Positions 25,742-37,457 of a DNA stretch of 64,000 bases are shown one piece after another. Made by a program: the position numbers and the translations under genes. The notes beneath the pieces are model-generated. The model was not told where the DNA came from. It ran no database searches and saw only the letters and a program-made list of their open reading frames with translations. Source of the DNA: Penicillium oxalicum (Eukaryota; Ascomycota; Eurotiomycetes; Eurotiales; Aspergillaceae); the NCBI RefSeq assembly GCF_001723175.1, contig NC_064652.1:2108001-2172000 (forward strand), given 5' to 3'. The first letter of the stretch is position 1. Each line of letters opens with the position of its first letter.

Positions 25742-26585
25742 ATGGCCGATTCATACAGTTCCCATTCTTCCTACACTCCACCGACCCTGGATGGAGTTGG
25801 TTCTTATCCTCCAGATGAACAACAGCATCAATTTCATCAACCACCTTCTGCAGACTATCCGTATTCACGGCCAGGACCTGGCCTAGATCCGAGTTATGGC
25901 TATGCACCGCAGCCCCTGGGCGGACCGAGTCCCAGTCCCCATCTTGATCCAAACCACCTTTCATCCGCGCCTTATCAGGGTGCCACGCCGGAACGAATTC
26001 ATACGTCGACCGCACAAGCAAATTACAGGGCCCCGGTATACACGGCAGATGGATACCCCGCCGAGAGGACTGGAGATAGAGTTCCTGAAAACTTGAGCTA
26101 CTAGTAAGCGGAAGTTCTTCTCCCCTCGCCATTCCGATGTTGAGGCGCCAAGTATGCCTCAATCATTCAACCGGGCAGTGGTTCTTCTACATGATATATA
26201 TTGCAACGATTAACACTCGCTGGGCGACTAAAGTAATCCACCCGCCAACGTGGAACCTCCACCCTACGAGCCATCCGTCCATGTCAGTCAGCCGCAAGGT
26301 CAGGCCCAGTCTCTCCATCCAACAGATCGGCAGAATGGAGGGACCGATGAAAGTCTCCAGGCGGACCGTGGAATCGGGGGTTCTCTGGCCGGTGGTGCAG
26401 CAGGGTATTATTTCGGGTCGAAGAAGAATCACGGTCTACTAGGAGCGATTGGCGGCGCGGTAGCGGGTAAATTTTTGGAACATCAATTCAAGAATCGCAA
26501 GCATGAGAATGAGCATGGGAGTGGTCATCATCACCAGTACGAGCAGGGTCGCGGTCGCGGACACCATTCTGAAGAGGGCTACTAG
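25742..26585 (+). CDS. Glycine-zipper domain protein
   Basis: Small protein of 237 residues from two exons, 25742-26103 and 26234-26585. The intron (GTAAGC...AAAG, 130 bp) splits a Tyr codon. The first about 160 residues are Pro/Tyr/Ser/His/Gln-rich and probably disordered. Residues 167-195 contain a small-residue hydrophobic segment, GIGGSLAGGAAGYYFGSKK followed by GLLGAIGGAVAGKF. This is the GxxxG pattern of glycine-zipper domains that pack as membrane or oligomer helices. The tail is His/Arg/Gly-rich (HGSGHHHQYEQGRGRGHH). Similar small fungal proteins are common but their function is not known; stress and membrane association are often suggested. I do not recognise the exact gene. Confidence 0.75.
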
Positions 26586-28289
26586 TTGGTGATGGATCAA
26601 TCTATGAGGGAATCGCGGAGATGATGGATTTCGCAGATGGTTCATCTCTGTGGTATGCAGGACGAGAAGATGATTTGATTTTTGAACTGGAGCATCTGCC
26701 CCACTCCAACTATTGGGCTGTGGCCATCGTTCTCATGTCTTTTTGCGTTGACGGGAATAAGAGGAGCTGGGGATTTGTGTTGATGAGTTCTAGTCCACTT
26801 GGTGGATGACGAAAGCTTTCCACGTGGTGTCGGGTCACCTGAACCTGGAAGACATCTATCATGTTGTATGTCGTAGCATTTAGGCTCGGGGCCCATCAAC
26901 ATGGGTATCCATGCACGTCCATGTGTTCTCCGCGTGGTACTTTGGGTTCATTCCAAGTCCGCTTGAGGCTGTACTCCCACCATGCTCTAGGGTAACTATG
27001 GACGACTGTTGAGGGTACCGGGGTAATACAGTAGGGAACTAGGAAGAGTGTCAATCTTGTATCCACGGCGTACAACCCGGATCACTACGTCGACGTCGAA
27101 ATGATGGAATGGCTCCTATCACGTGGTCGCTCATCTCGATCTTCTCACCCGCCTACTTTGACTGATCGATTAACAGAATCAGCTGTGATCCTCATTGGAC
27201 CCGGCCTTTTCGTTGATCATTGCCAGACGACATTTGCTTCTAGAGATGGCTGATATGAAAGCAGGGAGAGTCATCTCCTCCCCTCCACTATGGATTGTGG
27301 CGGGGAGAGAACTGCGACCCTGATGAAGCGGATCATCGGTGTTTCGTGCGGGGGAGCAAGCTGATAGATGACCATCCCATCCATGTTCCCAGCGCGGGGA
27401 TGCGGGATCTGATCAGATCGGCTCACTAATTTACTGTACTCTGCAGATCCACATTGGACATGACCGTGAAATATCCCTTTGTCCATGGGGGATAGACGCT
27501 TCTTGACTGGTAGACGCGATTGATCCATCCATGAGAATGACACATTGACGAGTGTCACCACAGACCGGACCGACTCCGGACCCCCGGTGAGCTGGAAGGA
27601 TGACCATTCTCGTCTGTCGAGGTGACGAGTGAGGTGGCCACCGCACCTGATCTGGTGCAACGCCGCTTATCGGATTCCGCGCATACTTTGTGGGGAAAGA
27701 GACACGATCGCGTGAGTCACGCCCCGGACAAGCCAACTTGAACCCTCTTCCCCCCTCCCCTCAAAAATCCGAATTCGGGAGAAGGAGGAAGCCCTGGCCC
27801 CACTCTGCTCCACCCTTTCCGCCGCTCAATCAGCCCTGTCACACCAATCAGAACCCTGAGAGCCCTTGTAAATCGTCCTTATCTTGTCGCCAAGAGCCAC
27901 ATCTGCCTCGATAAGCCTCTTTGGGCAGCTCAACCCAGGTCAAAGATCGTCTGCACAGGGCTCGTGATGCGTCAAATGGTGGATGACTTTGGCCGGGCAA
28001 GGGTCGCCGCTGGACGCTTCATCTTTTCGCATGATGATACTTGACTCAACATCCTTGCTTCCTGTGATTGTTTCTTCCATATCTGCCCCTGTCTCCTTTT
28101 TGATTTCTCCCTCTTTCAGCTCCTTCCCTCGATCCATCAGTGAGGAGAGGACGGTCCGTTGTAAGTTGCGCCCTCTGCGGTCTATCAGTCCATCGTCCCG
28201 GTCATCACAGGCCTCTTCTGTTCTGGTGGTCGACACACTCTCTGCATCCCGCCTCCGCAGTCGAGATAGGACAATCGCTCGCCTGGATC
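26586..28289. other. Intergenic region upstream of the PQ-loop gene
   Basis: Trailer of the glycine-zipper gene and promoter/5' leader of the PQ-loop gene, with CT-rich sequence at 28040-28140. The PQ-loop frame is open for 50 codons upstream of its ATG but without another ATG. Short reading frames on both strands here are unsupported. Confidence 0.55.
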
Positions 28290-29639
28290 ATGGCTTCAAC
28301 TCTATTCCACGCGCTCGTGTCGGCGTCGCTCCCCGATCACTGTGAGCCATCGTCGCCCTTGTTGACCGCCATCTCCTCACACCTCCACATCTGCCTCCCC
28401 ACCCCACTCGCGCTGATCTCGTCTGTGCTCGGAACCCTGAGTATCGTGTCCTGGCTGTTCGCCCAGCTACCGCAGATCTACAAGAACTACCAACTGCAAT
28501 CAACATCCGGACTCTCCATCTTCTTTTTGGTCATCTGGTGTGCCGGTGACGCGAGCAATCTGCTCGGGGCCTGGTTTACGCGCCAGGCTGGCTGGCAGGT
28601 GGTGGTTGCGGGCTACTATGTCTGTGTGGACGTCATCTTGGTGATTCAGTTCTTCTGGTACACTCATTACAGATCCAATCAATACGCAGATGCGGAGGAG
28701 TATTCACACGGTCACTATCACCATCATCACTCTCAAAGCGAGTACCTGGATGGAGTTTCTCTGTCGGGGGATGAGATGACCCACCAGCCGCCAGCACCGG
28801 TCAACGTCGCCCGGAAAAAGTCCGAAGTCCATGACATGGGCGTGCAGACGGGTTCGACGCTCAACTCGACCTTTGGCCAAACTCCACCATTCTCCGGGCG
28901 CAAGGCCTCCTCTCCCCGCCGGCCAGTGCGCATGATGAGCACCTCTGCGAGCCCGCCGTTCGCCCTGCCACGGACGATGCTGATTGCCTCTCTCGTGTGT
29001 GCCGTGCTTGCCAACGCCAGTCCTGCTCATCCGGTCCCGTCGCCGCTTCCCCATCCACCCATCTCCGACGCTCCCCGGGAAACAGTCCTGGAGGTGGTCG
29101 GCCGTGTCTTCTCGTGGATGTCCACCATTCTCTATCTGGGCTCACGGCCTCCCCAACTATACAAGAACTATTGTCGCAAGAGCACCGAGGGGCTTTCGCC
29201 GCTCCTCTTCATGGCGGCCTTTTTCGGCAATTTATTCTATTCGTCCTCGCTCCTGACCAACCCTAACGCCTGGTCTGATTTCCCACCTTACGGCGGTGGT
29301 GGCTGGGCGGATGGGCACGGTAATGATCATCTCGAGTGGATTGGACGCGCCGGCCCATTCTTCTTGGGCGCTTTTGGTGTCTTGGGGCTGGACGGTTTCA
29401 TGGGAATCCAATTTCTCATGTACGGCTCTCGTGATGAGGATGGCGAGAGTGTTGTTGACGCAGGAGACGAGGACGTCAAGCGAGGCCGCAGTCGCTGGCG
29501 ACGGGTACAGGGCTGGATGCGTGGATGGATTCCCTCCGTCTCACCTGCTCGCAACGAACATGGCCACCGGTCTGCGCCACGGTCACGGGAGAGGCAGGCC
29601 CTCTTGAGTTCCGACCGAGGTCGCTATGGAGCCGTCTGA
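28290..29639 (+). CDS. PQ-loop vacuolar amino-acid transporter (Ypq1-like)
   Basis: Intronless, 449 residues. Seven-helix PQ-loop (MtN3/cystinosin-like) membrane protein; the Ypq1-3/PQLC2 family exports cationic amino acids from vacuoles. The first PQ motif lies in FAQLPQIYKNYQLQSTSGLS (about 58-77) and the second in SRPPQLYKNYCRKSTEGLS (about 285-303); the two are internal repeats of one another. The prolines needed for helix movement are present in both. Between the repeats is a long polar loop (about 128-225), Ser/Pro-rich with a histidine cluster HYHHHHSQ (142-149) that may bind metal. Hydrophobic helices surround VLGTLSIVSWLF, VVVAGYYVCVDVILVIQFFW, TMLIASLVCAVL and PFFLGAFGVLGLDGFMGIQF. 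The C-terminal tail is basic and ends in a possible acidic/dileucine sorting sequence (RQALLSS). The start is the first in-frame ATG. Confidence 0.88.
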   Translation: MASTLFHALVSASLPDHCEPSSPLLTAISSHLHICLPTPLALISSVLGTLSIVSWLFAQLPQIYKNYQLQSTSGLSIFFLVIWCAGDASNLLGAWFTRQAGWQVVVAGYYVCVDVILVIQFFWYTHYRSNQYADAEEYSHGHYHHHHSQSEYLDGVSLSGDEMTHQPPAPVNVARKKSEVHDMGVQTGSTLNSTFGQTPPFSGRKASSPRRPVRMMSTSASPPFALPRTMLIASLVCAVLANASPAHPVPSPLPHPPISDAPRETVLEVVGRVFSWMSTILYLGSRPPQLYKNYCRKSTEGLSPLLFMAAFFGNLFYSSSLLTNPNAWSDFPPYGGGGWADGHGNDHLEWIGRAGPFFLGAFGVLGLDGFMGIQFLMYGSRDEDGESVVDAGDEDVKRGRSRWRRVQGWMRGWIPSVSPARNEHGHRSAPRSRERQALLSSDRGRYGAV

Positions 29640-30744
29640 GCATGATTTCTTCGCCGGGCCACGTTTGAACCTATTGCGCCTCCCTTCCTTTTCTTGTATA
29701 CATGGCCCGTGGATTTTGCATTTTTCTTTTGTTTTGTCCTGTTTTTTTTGTTCTTGTCTCCTCTCGCCTAGCGAGAGAGGGGAATCATGATCTATGACGA
29801 TGGGATGACCTTTTGAATTTCTTGACCTCCGCATGGCACTTTTTGTTCTTCCTCGGGGTCTCGACTCTGGTGGCGATTCCCCTGTTCTGAATGTGCTGCT
29901 CACTGAACGACGGCGGGAGACGGATATGTCCCTGTCGTCGTGTCTGCATTTTGGCGTCTCTTTGGGCTGTGTCATTTTTTCTTTCTTTTTTTTTCAAGCT
30001 TTTCTGTTCCCTTTTCTGGCGTTCGATTCCATGGGAAACTATGATGATACGAAGACAGCTAGATGAATAGAGTTCACCTCGGTCTGGTGAGAGTTCATTT
30101 ATCGGAATGAGGGTTCATCCACGTCCAATCAGTAAAGTGTCGAGGATCGTAGAGTATCCATCCACACATGCTCAGATTTGATTGCATGCAGACTAGACCT
30201 CCTATAGATTGGAAAGAGAGTCCCGTCCATATAGATTGGAAATCAATCATCTTGAAAATTGACAATGCAGGTTGAACCTGGAGCGGGTCGAGTTTTCCCC
30301 GACTGTTTCCAGTCATCAACTTTCCACCATCAACGCAGCTGCAGAATGGTCTCTTAATGTTCGGTGATGATCCTGAAAGCCAAGGCTGGAGGTTTCCGTG
30401 ACCGGGCCGACCTGATGTTTTGATTGGCATTGATATCAATGTCCACTTGAATTAGGTAGGTTGTATGGTTAGGTACTCAGGTCAGACTGGATACTGAACA
30501 GACAAGTTGATTAGAATGATTGGACATGTGTTCATAACTTACACTATCAATATATAAAATCCACGAGTATGAAAGATGATGCTCTTCCACTCGCCTCACC
30601 GTCGGTCCATTCATTTGTGTCGTTCATACATTTTCATCATATAAACCCATATTGATCTCTGTTGGACAGAGAGAAATAAAAAGCTTCCTACAAGCCCAAC
30701 CCAGCCAGTCCTCATTCCCTACCACCTCATCATCGGAATCCCAT
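29640..30744. other. Convergent intergenic region
   Basis: 3' ends of the PQ-loop gene (+) and the surface-protein gene (-). Contains two copies of a TATAGATTGGAAA word about 30 bp apart (near 30202 and 30231). No gene seen. Confidence 0.55.
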
Positions 30745-31813
30745 CTACATGAGCTTGGTATCGTTCACCGACGCACCATACCTATTTGGTCCAGCATCCA
30801 GTTCCGATGCCCATGGCCGCGATTGCCCATGTACCTCCTGCGACCGGGTCCCCACTGGAGTCGGCAGCTCCACGGGCATATGGCCCGGCACTTGACGAAC
30901 GGGGATCTCATCGGAGGGATCATCATCGTCACCTGGATACTGCATGCGATTCTTCTTCCCTCGTCGGCGCCAGAGGAAGAAAACGAGTGCGATGATGGCG
31001 ATAGCTCCCGCTGCGACGCCGATGCCGATTCCGGCTTTGGTGCCGGTGGAGAGACCGGAGGAGCTGGATGATGAGGATGAGGATGGGGAGGTCGAGCTGG
31101 ATGTGGATGTTGGCGGCGAGTCTGCTGGTGTGGAAGCAGGAGAAGGAGATGCGTTGGTGAGGGAGGCACCGGTCGGTGCGGTGGTCTGTCCTGGGACGAG
31201 GAACTGACTATCGGTGGATTGCCATCTTAGTTCGACGGGGTAGGCGTGAATGATGGGACCGGTGATGGTCATTTGGGTGGTGATGGTGGGGGATGCGCCG
31301 GTTGCGCTGTAGACGGTGAATTCGAGAGTGGTGGTGGTATCGATGACTTTGGTACATGGTTCTGCGGTCCACCAGGTATGAGGGAGGTCTGTGGCGATGG
31401 TGTATCCTCTTTTGAAGGGGAGATCAAAAACGATCAGATTTGATGGGCTTTTTTGATTTTGATTTTGTGTTTGGGGGGGGGGGGGGGGGGGAGCAGAGGG
31501 GAGTCAAAAGGGGGGTCAAGTCTTCTTACGAGGGACAGCATCGGGCTTGAGTTTCTGTGATTTGAAGACCGCTGGTGACGGTGTTGGAATCATTGATTGT
31601 ATAGCCCTTGGGACAGTTGATTCCCGGTGAGAACCAGGTGGCCGTCGTGGCCCAACCGGAGGGAAAACAATTCGGGTCGGTGGTTTGGACGATATTATAA
31701 AGACCAGAACAGTCTTTTTGACATTCGGACGACACTTGCTCCAGACGCGAACATGACGACGGTGGGTTAAACACCGTCGTCAAGGGCACGGGAGCCGTAC
31801 GAGTTGAGGTCAT
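30745..31813 (-). CDS. Single-pass Ser/Thr-rich membrane protein
   Basis: Two exons on the minus strand, 31813-31530 and 31447-30745, encode 328 residues; the phase is exact (2 then 1) and the donor is GTAAGA. The N-terminal half (about 1-185) has conserved Cys (SSCS, SSECQKDCSGLY, PNCF, INCPKGY, ARCCPS, EPCTK) and Trp residues. It looks like a small disulphide-rich extracellular domain, although no classic signal peptide is visible (MTSTRTAPVPLTTVFNPP). A Ser/Thr/Pro-rich stem covers about 186-230. The transmembrane helix is GIGIGVAAGAIAIIALVFFL (about 234-253), followed by a WRRRGKK stop-transfer sequence and a cytosolic tail of 75 residues. The layout resembles the many fungal mucin-like surface proteins or sensors. 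The intron carries a G19 tract. Exact function unknown. Confidence 0.78.
31473..31491 (+). repeat. G19 homopolymer tract inside an intron
   Basis: Nineteen consecutive G on the + strand, i.e. C19 on the coding strand, in the only intron (31448-31529) of the surface-protein gene. Confidence 0.95.
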
Positions 31814-34800
31814 TTTCGACTCGATTGAATCGATTCGATCAATATACCGAATCCTCTCTCTCTCTCTCAAACACCCACACCTCCTGGTAGTAGGCTGTTC
31901 ACTCGGGAAGAACCTCGGAGGGCAAGTAAACAGTGAGTAGAGAGAAATTGATGCGTAGAGACGAGACGAGACGTTGAAGGCACTTGGGCTAAAGAAAATT
32001 CACGTCTTTAGTCACCAAGAAGAGAGAAAGAGAGAAAGTGTATGTGTTATAGTCAAAAAAATTTGGTGAAAAGGCAAGCTCATCTCTCAGTAGAATAAAT
32101 ACGACAAAAGTAATTTCTCCCTCCCCTCGGTCGGAAGTTGAGGAACCCTCTGCGCAGCAGACTGACCGAGGACGCATCACCCCAAGACGAGGTACAAATG
32201 GAGTAATCGCATTTGAAAATCCTCCGTTCAGCGCCAATCTCCGCTGGGGAACTCTGACGTCGGGCTCTCTTGTCCAGAGCACTCGCGCGCTCTCTCCACC
32301 CTCCCCTCGCAAGTCAGCCTTGACCGCACTGACAATCGAACGGGCGCTTATCATCGTGCGGACGGAGGTCTTCAACTTTGTGTTCGGTGTATGACATGAG
32401 CAAGGCGAATTCAAGAGGGCAAGAATTCGCTCTGTTACCCCCGTAGCAGTGACGAGTGTCAAGCACTCGATTGGTATCACTCTTCCCACCTACGATGTGA
32501 CATTGTATCTCTGCTTGCTCTTACGAAGGGGAAAAAAAAAAGAACTCATGCTCGAGTTTGAAAAGTCTCGCGCGCACTCTTACTAAACTTTGTAAAAGAA
32601 AAGACTATTTGAGGCCTTGATGCTTTCTAGTGCAGTTTCGAACGTGATACCTCCACTGCTCTCCCGTTCCTCGGCATGATCCAAAAGTGGATCTATAGCC
32701 CCCCTTTGTCATGGCCGGCGCTCTGGTATCCTCAACAGGCTCAGATCAAATGGGCCCTTGTGCAGACTCGTGGAGTTGACTGTCTTGGCCTAGACTGGGC
32801 TTGGAGAGGGGGGCTGAGTGAGTGAATGGGTGGGCGAGAAGGAGAAGGAGAGAGAACGGTGGCAAAGCAAGCTGAAGGCTGAATAGGCGGCACGATGCAC
32901 GATGCTATACCAGATTGGGACAAGCTTGGCTCTGCAAGCCACCGACTCGATTTCGCAATGCGGCATGTCTATCAATTCTTGAGGACAGTGTGAAACGTGG
33001 AAAATGGGTGGAATTGGAGGGGTCAAGGCAAATTTCTGGCATGGCAGGAGTAGGAAGTGGATGTACTTCAGTTGATCCTCAGATGCGGTTCCTTGACTGT
33101 ATACCCAAATCATTGCCGGTACTAGTAGTAGGTGCTCCTGCAAGATGAGAGTGTGTTTTCGCGGACGGACAGGTAGGTGTAGAAGATCAAGCATCTGACA
33201 CCAATAGTCCACACGGTGAGTTTGTGGGAACTATGGAAAGCTTCTATCTCGATAAATCCACTCCGAGCCTCGAGCTGATATCTACAGAGCAGAACCTTCT
33301 ATTATCTCTCCTGATGAATATCCCCATGAACTCTCCCCTCCTATCCCTTGTTAAACCCTACCGCGCAGGTATCCATCATCCATACCAACACGACCACTGC
33401 CGCCCATATCCACTCGGTCTCATTCTGTCCCTCTGAAAGCTGCAGGATGATAACAAAAGTACCCCCACGGAACTCATCAACCATCAACTCGAGCAGCTTT
33501 TCAACACCAGCAACACCACTCGGACAGACACAATTTGATCCATGAATTGCCCAGCCCCCTCGCTGCTCGTATACCAGGTACACACGCAGTGAACTACACA
33601 AGACTAGTAGTACTCTGGTACCCTCCTAGTCCCAAAACCAAAATCTACACCACATCACCACATCGACCGGGACAGTATTGGCCCCCAATTTGATCGGCGC
33701 CCCCAAGAGGAGTCGAACACACTCGGATCAAGTATAAAGCGGAGATGCCAAGCGAACTTGGTGAAGCGGATTGGATGCTGCAACCAGACTGGATGAATTC
33801 CTACCAATTCCCACTGCACGTACGTCATGCGAACATGGCCTTGTATGAGTTTTTTTTTTTTTTTTCTTTTTTCTTCTCCAAATCCCTTCTTCATGCTTGA
33901 CTGAGACATTGCAAGGTACAATCCAGCTCGGGTCGAGTTTTTCCTTGTGCGGAGACTTGTCGACTGGGGTGTGTTGTGGGCTGGTCTGGTGTCCACCACT
34001 GCAGCAGGCATTGATGGCTGAATTGGAAGCCAAGTAAGTGTAGGAAAGACTTCAAGGGTGTGACGGGCTGAGTGTATTCGACACCGATCAAGTGCCACGA
34101 ACACATGAATCGACAAGAATACGAGGCAAGGGAAATATTGTTTTCACAGTGCTGTAGGAGTAGTAGTAGTAGGAGTCGTCTAGGGAGTACTACGCGATCG
34201 GAAGCGATGTGATGCATTTCTCCCTCTCTCTCTCTGGTCGGCTACATTATTCACGTCGACCGAATCGGCATTTTCTCGGCGTTGCGGTGCGAGACGATAA
34301 AAGATCCATCTCACGGTCTTCGCAGGCTCACTCACAGCATGATACATGTACGACTACTGGGTAAGAGACTCCAGGTACAATTCTTATCCATCTACGGATG
34401 AATCCTTCCCAAAAGAACTAAGGTGAGAACTGCAACGCAAGTTGAAGCGAACATGTCAATCGTTCATCCGTCTAATTATAAAAGTAGTACAAGAAAAAGA
34501 CAGTGGCAGCTCCTACGCCCCGCGATCTGGGGTGAAGACCGCCATGGACAAGGAACACAAGCGACCACCCTGCCATCCTGAGCGAGATCGAATACAGGAA
34601 ACAGACAGACCGGACGTCAAACTTGGCCCCGACAAAAGGATAAAAGAACATAGGTGAAAAAGGTCACAAGCTTGTAACTGCACCGCCCAAAAAACAGGGG
34701 GGCAGGACATTGGAAATGCCAGCGCCGGATAATGATGATGACTGGAAGGAAGCAAAAGTCTCGAGGGGGTCAAGAAGAGCAATATTAGGGGAACCTCTCG

Positions 34801-35426
34801 CTGGGAGAAAAAAAAAAGCGGCATCGCCCGAGCCAGAGCGAAGAGGAGAATGAGTCATGAGAGAAAAAACCCCCCAGGAGAGAAAATGTGCATATGAATA
34901 TGTGCCCTCCGACAAATGCAGGGGCGAAAGAACTTGACTCCGTAAAAGACCAAACAAAAATCAGGTGGGTGGACTGCCGGGGAGAGCGGCGCCTTCGGTT
35001 CTCTTTTTTTTCCCGTTATTTCCAGGGTTTCTTTGAACCGTCCATGACAGCACTTGCTTTCGGTTTTTCTTTTTCTTTCTTTTGCCCGTGCCTGTTTTTT
35101 TTTGCCACGGGCGCATCGGATTCTTTTGTCTGGGCGATGATCCAGACGAGAGAATATGAATAGTCATCTGAGGGGCCAAAAGGGAACCGACTGAGGGATG
35201 ATCAAGCAGGCCAATGAGTTCTTGAGGGGGACGAGCAAGAGAGCAATGAAGCATGGAGGAAAAGAAGAAACCTTGACCCGATGTGACCAGCAGCAATCAG
35301 GCTCAGGGACAGATTCAAGCCCCGCGATCCGAAAAAAAAAAGTATGATAATCATCAATCCATTAACAACACCGTTTCCAGGTCCATATCACATCAGCGAA
35401 GAGTGCGCGTTGGAGGAAGAAGGACT
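31814..35426. other. 3.6-kb intergenic region
   Basis: Promoter of the surface-protein gene on the left and the 3' end of the Lcb2 gene on the right. It holds T-rich tracts (33850-33870, 35080-35102) and CT/GA-rich stretches. Short frames on both strands show no domain, codon bias or splice support. Confidence 0.5.
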
Positions 35427-37457
35427 CTAGTACAGCGGTGACTGAACATCCTGGGCTCCGCGGCGAATCACGTCCTCGACGTGCCAGCGAGGAGGCGTTA
35501 GCTGGGAGCTGCGCGGGCTAGCCCGGTCCTTTTCCGTCATGTCGGATGATTCCTCATCGGCTGGCAGAGCGCCACCGGCGATACCAGTAGAAAACTTCAG
35601 TTGCAGGATGTTGCCAATTTCGTCACAAGCCGTGAGCACCCGGTCCAGATCCTCCTTGGTGTGAGCCGCCGAGACACAGAAACGTGCACGAGAAGAAACC
35701 AACGGAGTGGCGGGGTACCCGACCACCACGACCGAGATCTTGCGCCGAAGCATTTCATGAGAGAAAGCGGGCATCTTGGCCGGGTTGAAGAGAAGCACAG
35801 GAATGATGGGTGAATCGTCATGGCCGTAAACAATGAAGCCGAGACGCTTCAGACCGAGGCGCAGGTAGCGGGAGTTGAAGGCCAGCCGCTGCAGTCGCTC
35901 CTCACCCTGCCCAGGAATGAGTTCTCCATTGATGATTCGAAGAGCGGAGGAGATCTGCATCAAAACGGCAGGCGCAATGGCCTCGCTGTAGAAGGTTCCC
36001 GAGTTGGTGGCACGGAGCTTGTCAATCATGATCTTGTCCGCGGCGATGTATCCACCGTTGGCACCGAAGGATTTGGTCAGAGTGCCCATCAGAATATCGA
36101 CCTCAGCAGTGGGAATTCCAAAGTAATCACAAACACCACGGCCGGCAGGGCCAACGGCACCGATCGAATGAGCCTCGTCGACAAACAGGTTGAACTTGTA
36201 CCGATGCTTCAGGGCGACCAGCCCGGGGAGATTGCACATGGAACCTTCCATCGAGTAAAGACCCTCCACGACCACCAGGATTTTCTTCCATGGGCGGTGG
36301 GTACGGGGCTGGCCCTGGGAGATTGCCTCACGCAGCTTGAGCTCGAGATCCTTCATGTCGTTGTGCTTGAACATCGCAATCGAGGCTCCAGAGAGTCGGG
36401 CACCGAAGCGGATGGAGGCGTGGTTCAGCTCATCAGAGATCAAAAGGTCGCCCTTGCCAACCAGAGCAGGAAAGACTGTAGCGTTGGTACCGAAGCCCAT
36501 GGAAAACACCATGGACGATTCCTTGCCGACGAATCGAGCGATCAGATCCTCCACCTCGACGTGAAGATCTTGGGTTCCGCCCTCGGCGCGAGTACTGGGG
36601 GTGGAGATGCCATACTTGCGAATGGTATCCTCGACACTGTCTGCGCACGGTCCCTCGGACTGAGCGAACCCCAGATAGTTGTACGAACTCAGGTTCAAAG
36701 TGTCGGTGAAAGTGCCGGTCAGATGGAAGTGCTGGTTGTGATCATCGGTGGCGCGGTCGATCAAAGTGATGAAACGACCCGGAACACCGGTGACGGGACG
36801 CTCGAAGCAGTCGTTGATGCGCAATTTCAGACGGCGAACGTAAAAGTTGTCAAAGTCACTGTTCAGGGCACCGTATCCATCACGGGCTTGCAAGTGCCGG
36901 TAGTTCTCTTCACGGAAACGCTTGCCAAAGAAATCACGGACGTGGCCGAAAGCGATGAGGATCAGATAGCTGATGTAGGTGGTGAGGAGGTAGTAGTAAG
37001 GAGGCTCATCCATGACCGGCTCGGGGAACTCCCCACCGGGATGGCGACTGGTGTAACGATGGCTCGGATCGCCGATAACGCCGAACTGGGCGTCAGCTTT
37101 GGCTTGTCGGCGAGCCTCCTCCGGAGAGGGAGGCTGAAAGAGAGTGGTCGGCAGTTGCTCCATTGCGGGGTTGTCCGCCATGGCTGTTGAGAGCGAGATT
37201 GTAGGTAGAGACAGAGATGCCGAGCTGATCGGCGGGGGGTTGCTGTGACTTTTGCCGTTGGCAGCCTGAGAGGCTGTCGATGACGACTGGGGATCCAGCT
37301 TGGTCTTCGGAGTGGAAGACGAGAATAGGAGCGAAAAGCGATTTGACTTGGTCGAGGGCGCTTTACCGGCGAAGGTGCCCTTGGCCGTGGATGGTAAGGA
37401 GGACGATGGGGCGGCGGAAGTGTCGTTGGAGGAGTTGGTGCTAAATCGACGATGCAT
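35427..37457 (-). CDS. lcb2: Serine palmitoyltransferase subunit 2 (Lcb2)
   Basis: Catalytic subunit of serine palmitoyltransferase. It condenses L-serine with palmitoyl-CoA to 3-ketosphinganine, the first step of sphingolipid synthesis, at the ER membrane with Lcb1. Intronless, 676 residues. A transmembrane helix lies at about 154-173 (YYYLLTTYISYLILIAFGHV). The alpha-oxoamine-synthase fold follows, with LSSYNYLGF (256-264), VDEAHSIG (426-433) holding the Asp/His contacts to pyridoxal phosphate, and GTLTKSFGANGGY (458-470) whose K462 forms the Schiff base. The first 92 residues are Ser/Thr/Pro/Lys-rich and low-complexity. A second in-frame ATG (position 37181) with the GCC context gives 584 residues, close to the yeast protein (561), so translation may start there. 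Upstream (37458-40676) is non-coding. Confidence 0.95.
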   Translation of the reverse strand: MHRRFSTNSSNDTSAAPSSSLPSTAKGTFAGKAPSTKSNRFSLLFSSSTPKTKLDPQSSSTASQAANGKSHSNPPPISSASLSLPTISLSTAMADNPAMEQLPTTLFQPPSPEEARRQAKADAQFGVIGDPSHRYTSRHPGGEFPEPVMDEPPYYYLLTTYISYLILIAFGHVRDFFGKRFREENYRHLQARDGYGALNSDFDNFYVRRLKLRINDCFERPVTGVPGRFITLIDRATDDHNQHFHLTGTFTDTLNLSSYNYLGFAQSEGPCADSVEDTIRKYGISTPSTRAEGGTQDLHVEVEDLIARFVGKESSMVFSMGFGTNATVFPALVGKGDLLISDELNHASIRFGARLSGASIAMFKHNDMKDLELKLREAISQGQPRTHRPWKKILVVVEGLYSMEGSMCNLPGLVALKHRYKFNLFVDEAHSIGAVGPAGRGVCDYFGIPTAEVDILMGTLTKSFGANGGYIAADKIMIDKLRATNSGTFYSEAIAPAVLMQISSALRIINGELIPGQGEERLQRLAFNSRYLRLGLKRLGFIVYGHDDSPIIPVLLFNPAKMPAFSHEMLRRKISVVVVGYPATPLVSSRARFCVSAAHTKEDLDRVLTACDEIGNILQLKFSTGIAGGALPADEESSDMTEKDRASPRSSQLTPPRWHVEDVIRRGAQDVQSPLY

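Noticed and set aside
35820..37190. Open frame of 456 codons on the + strand
   Set aside because: Exactly antisense to the Lcb2 coding region; a by-product of GC-rich third positions, with no domain of its own.
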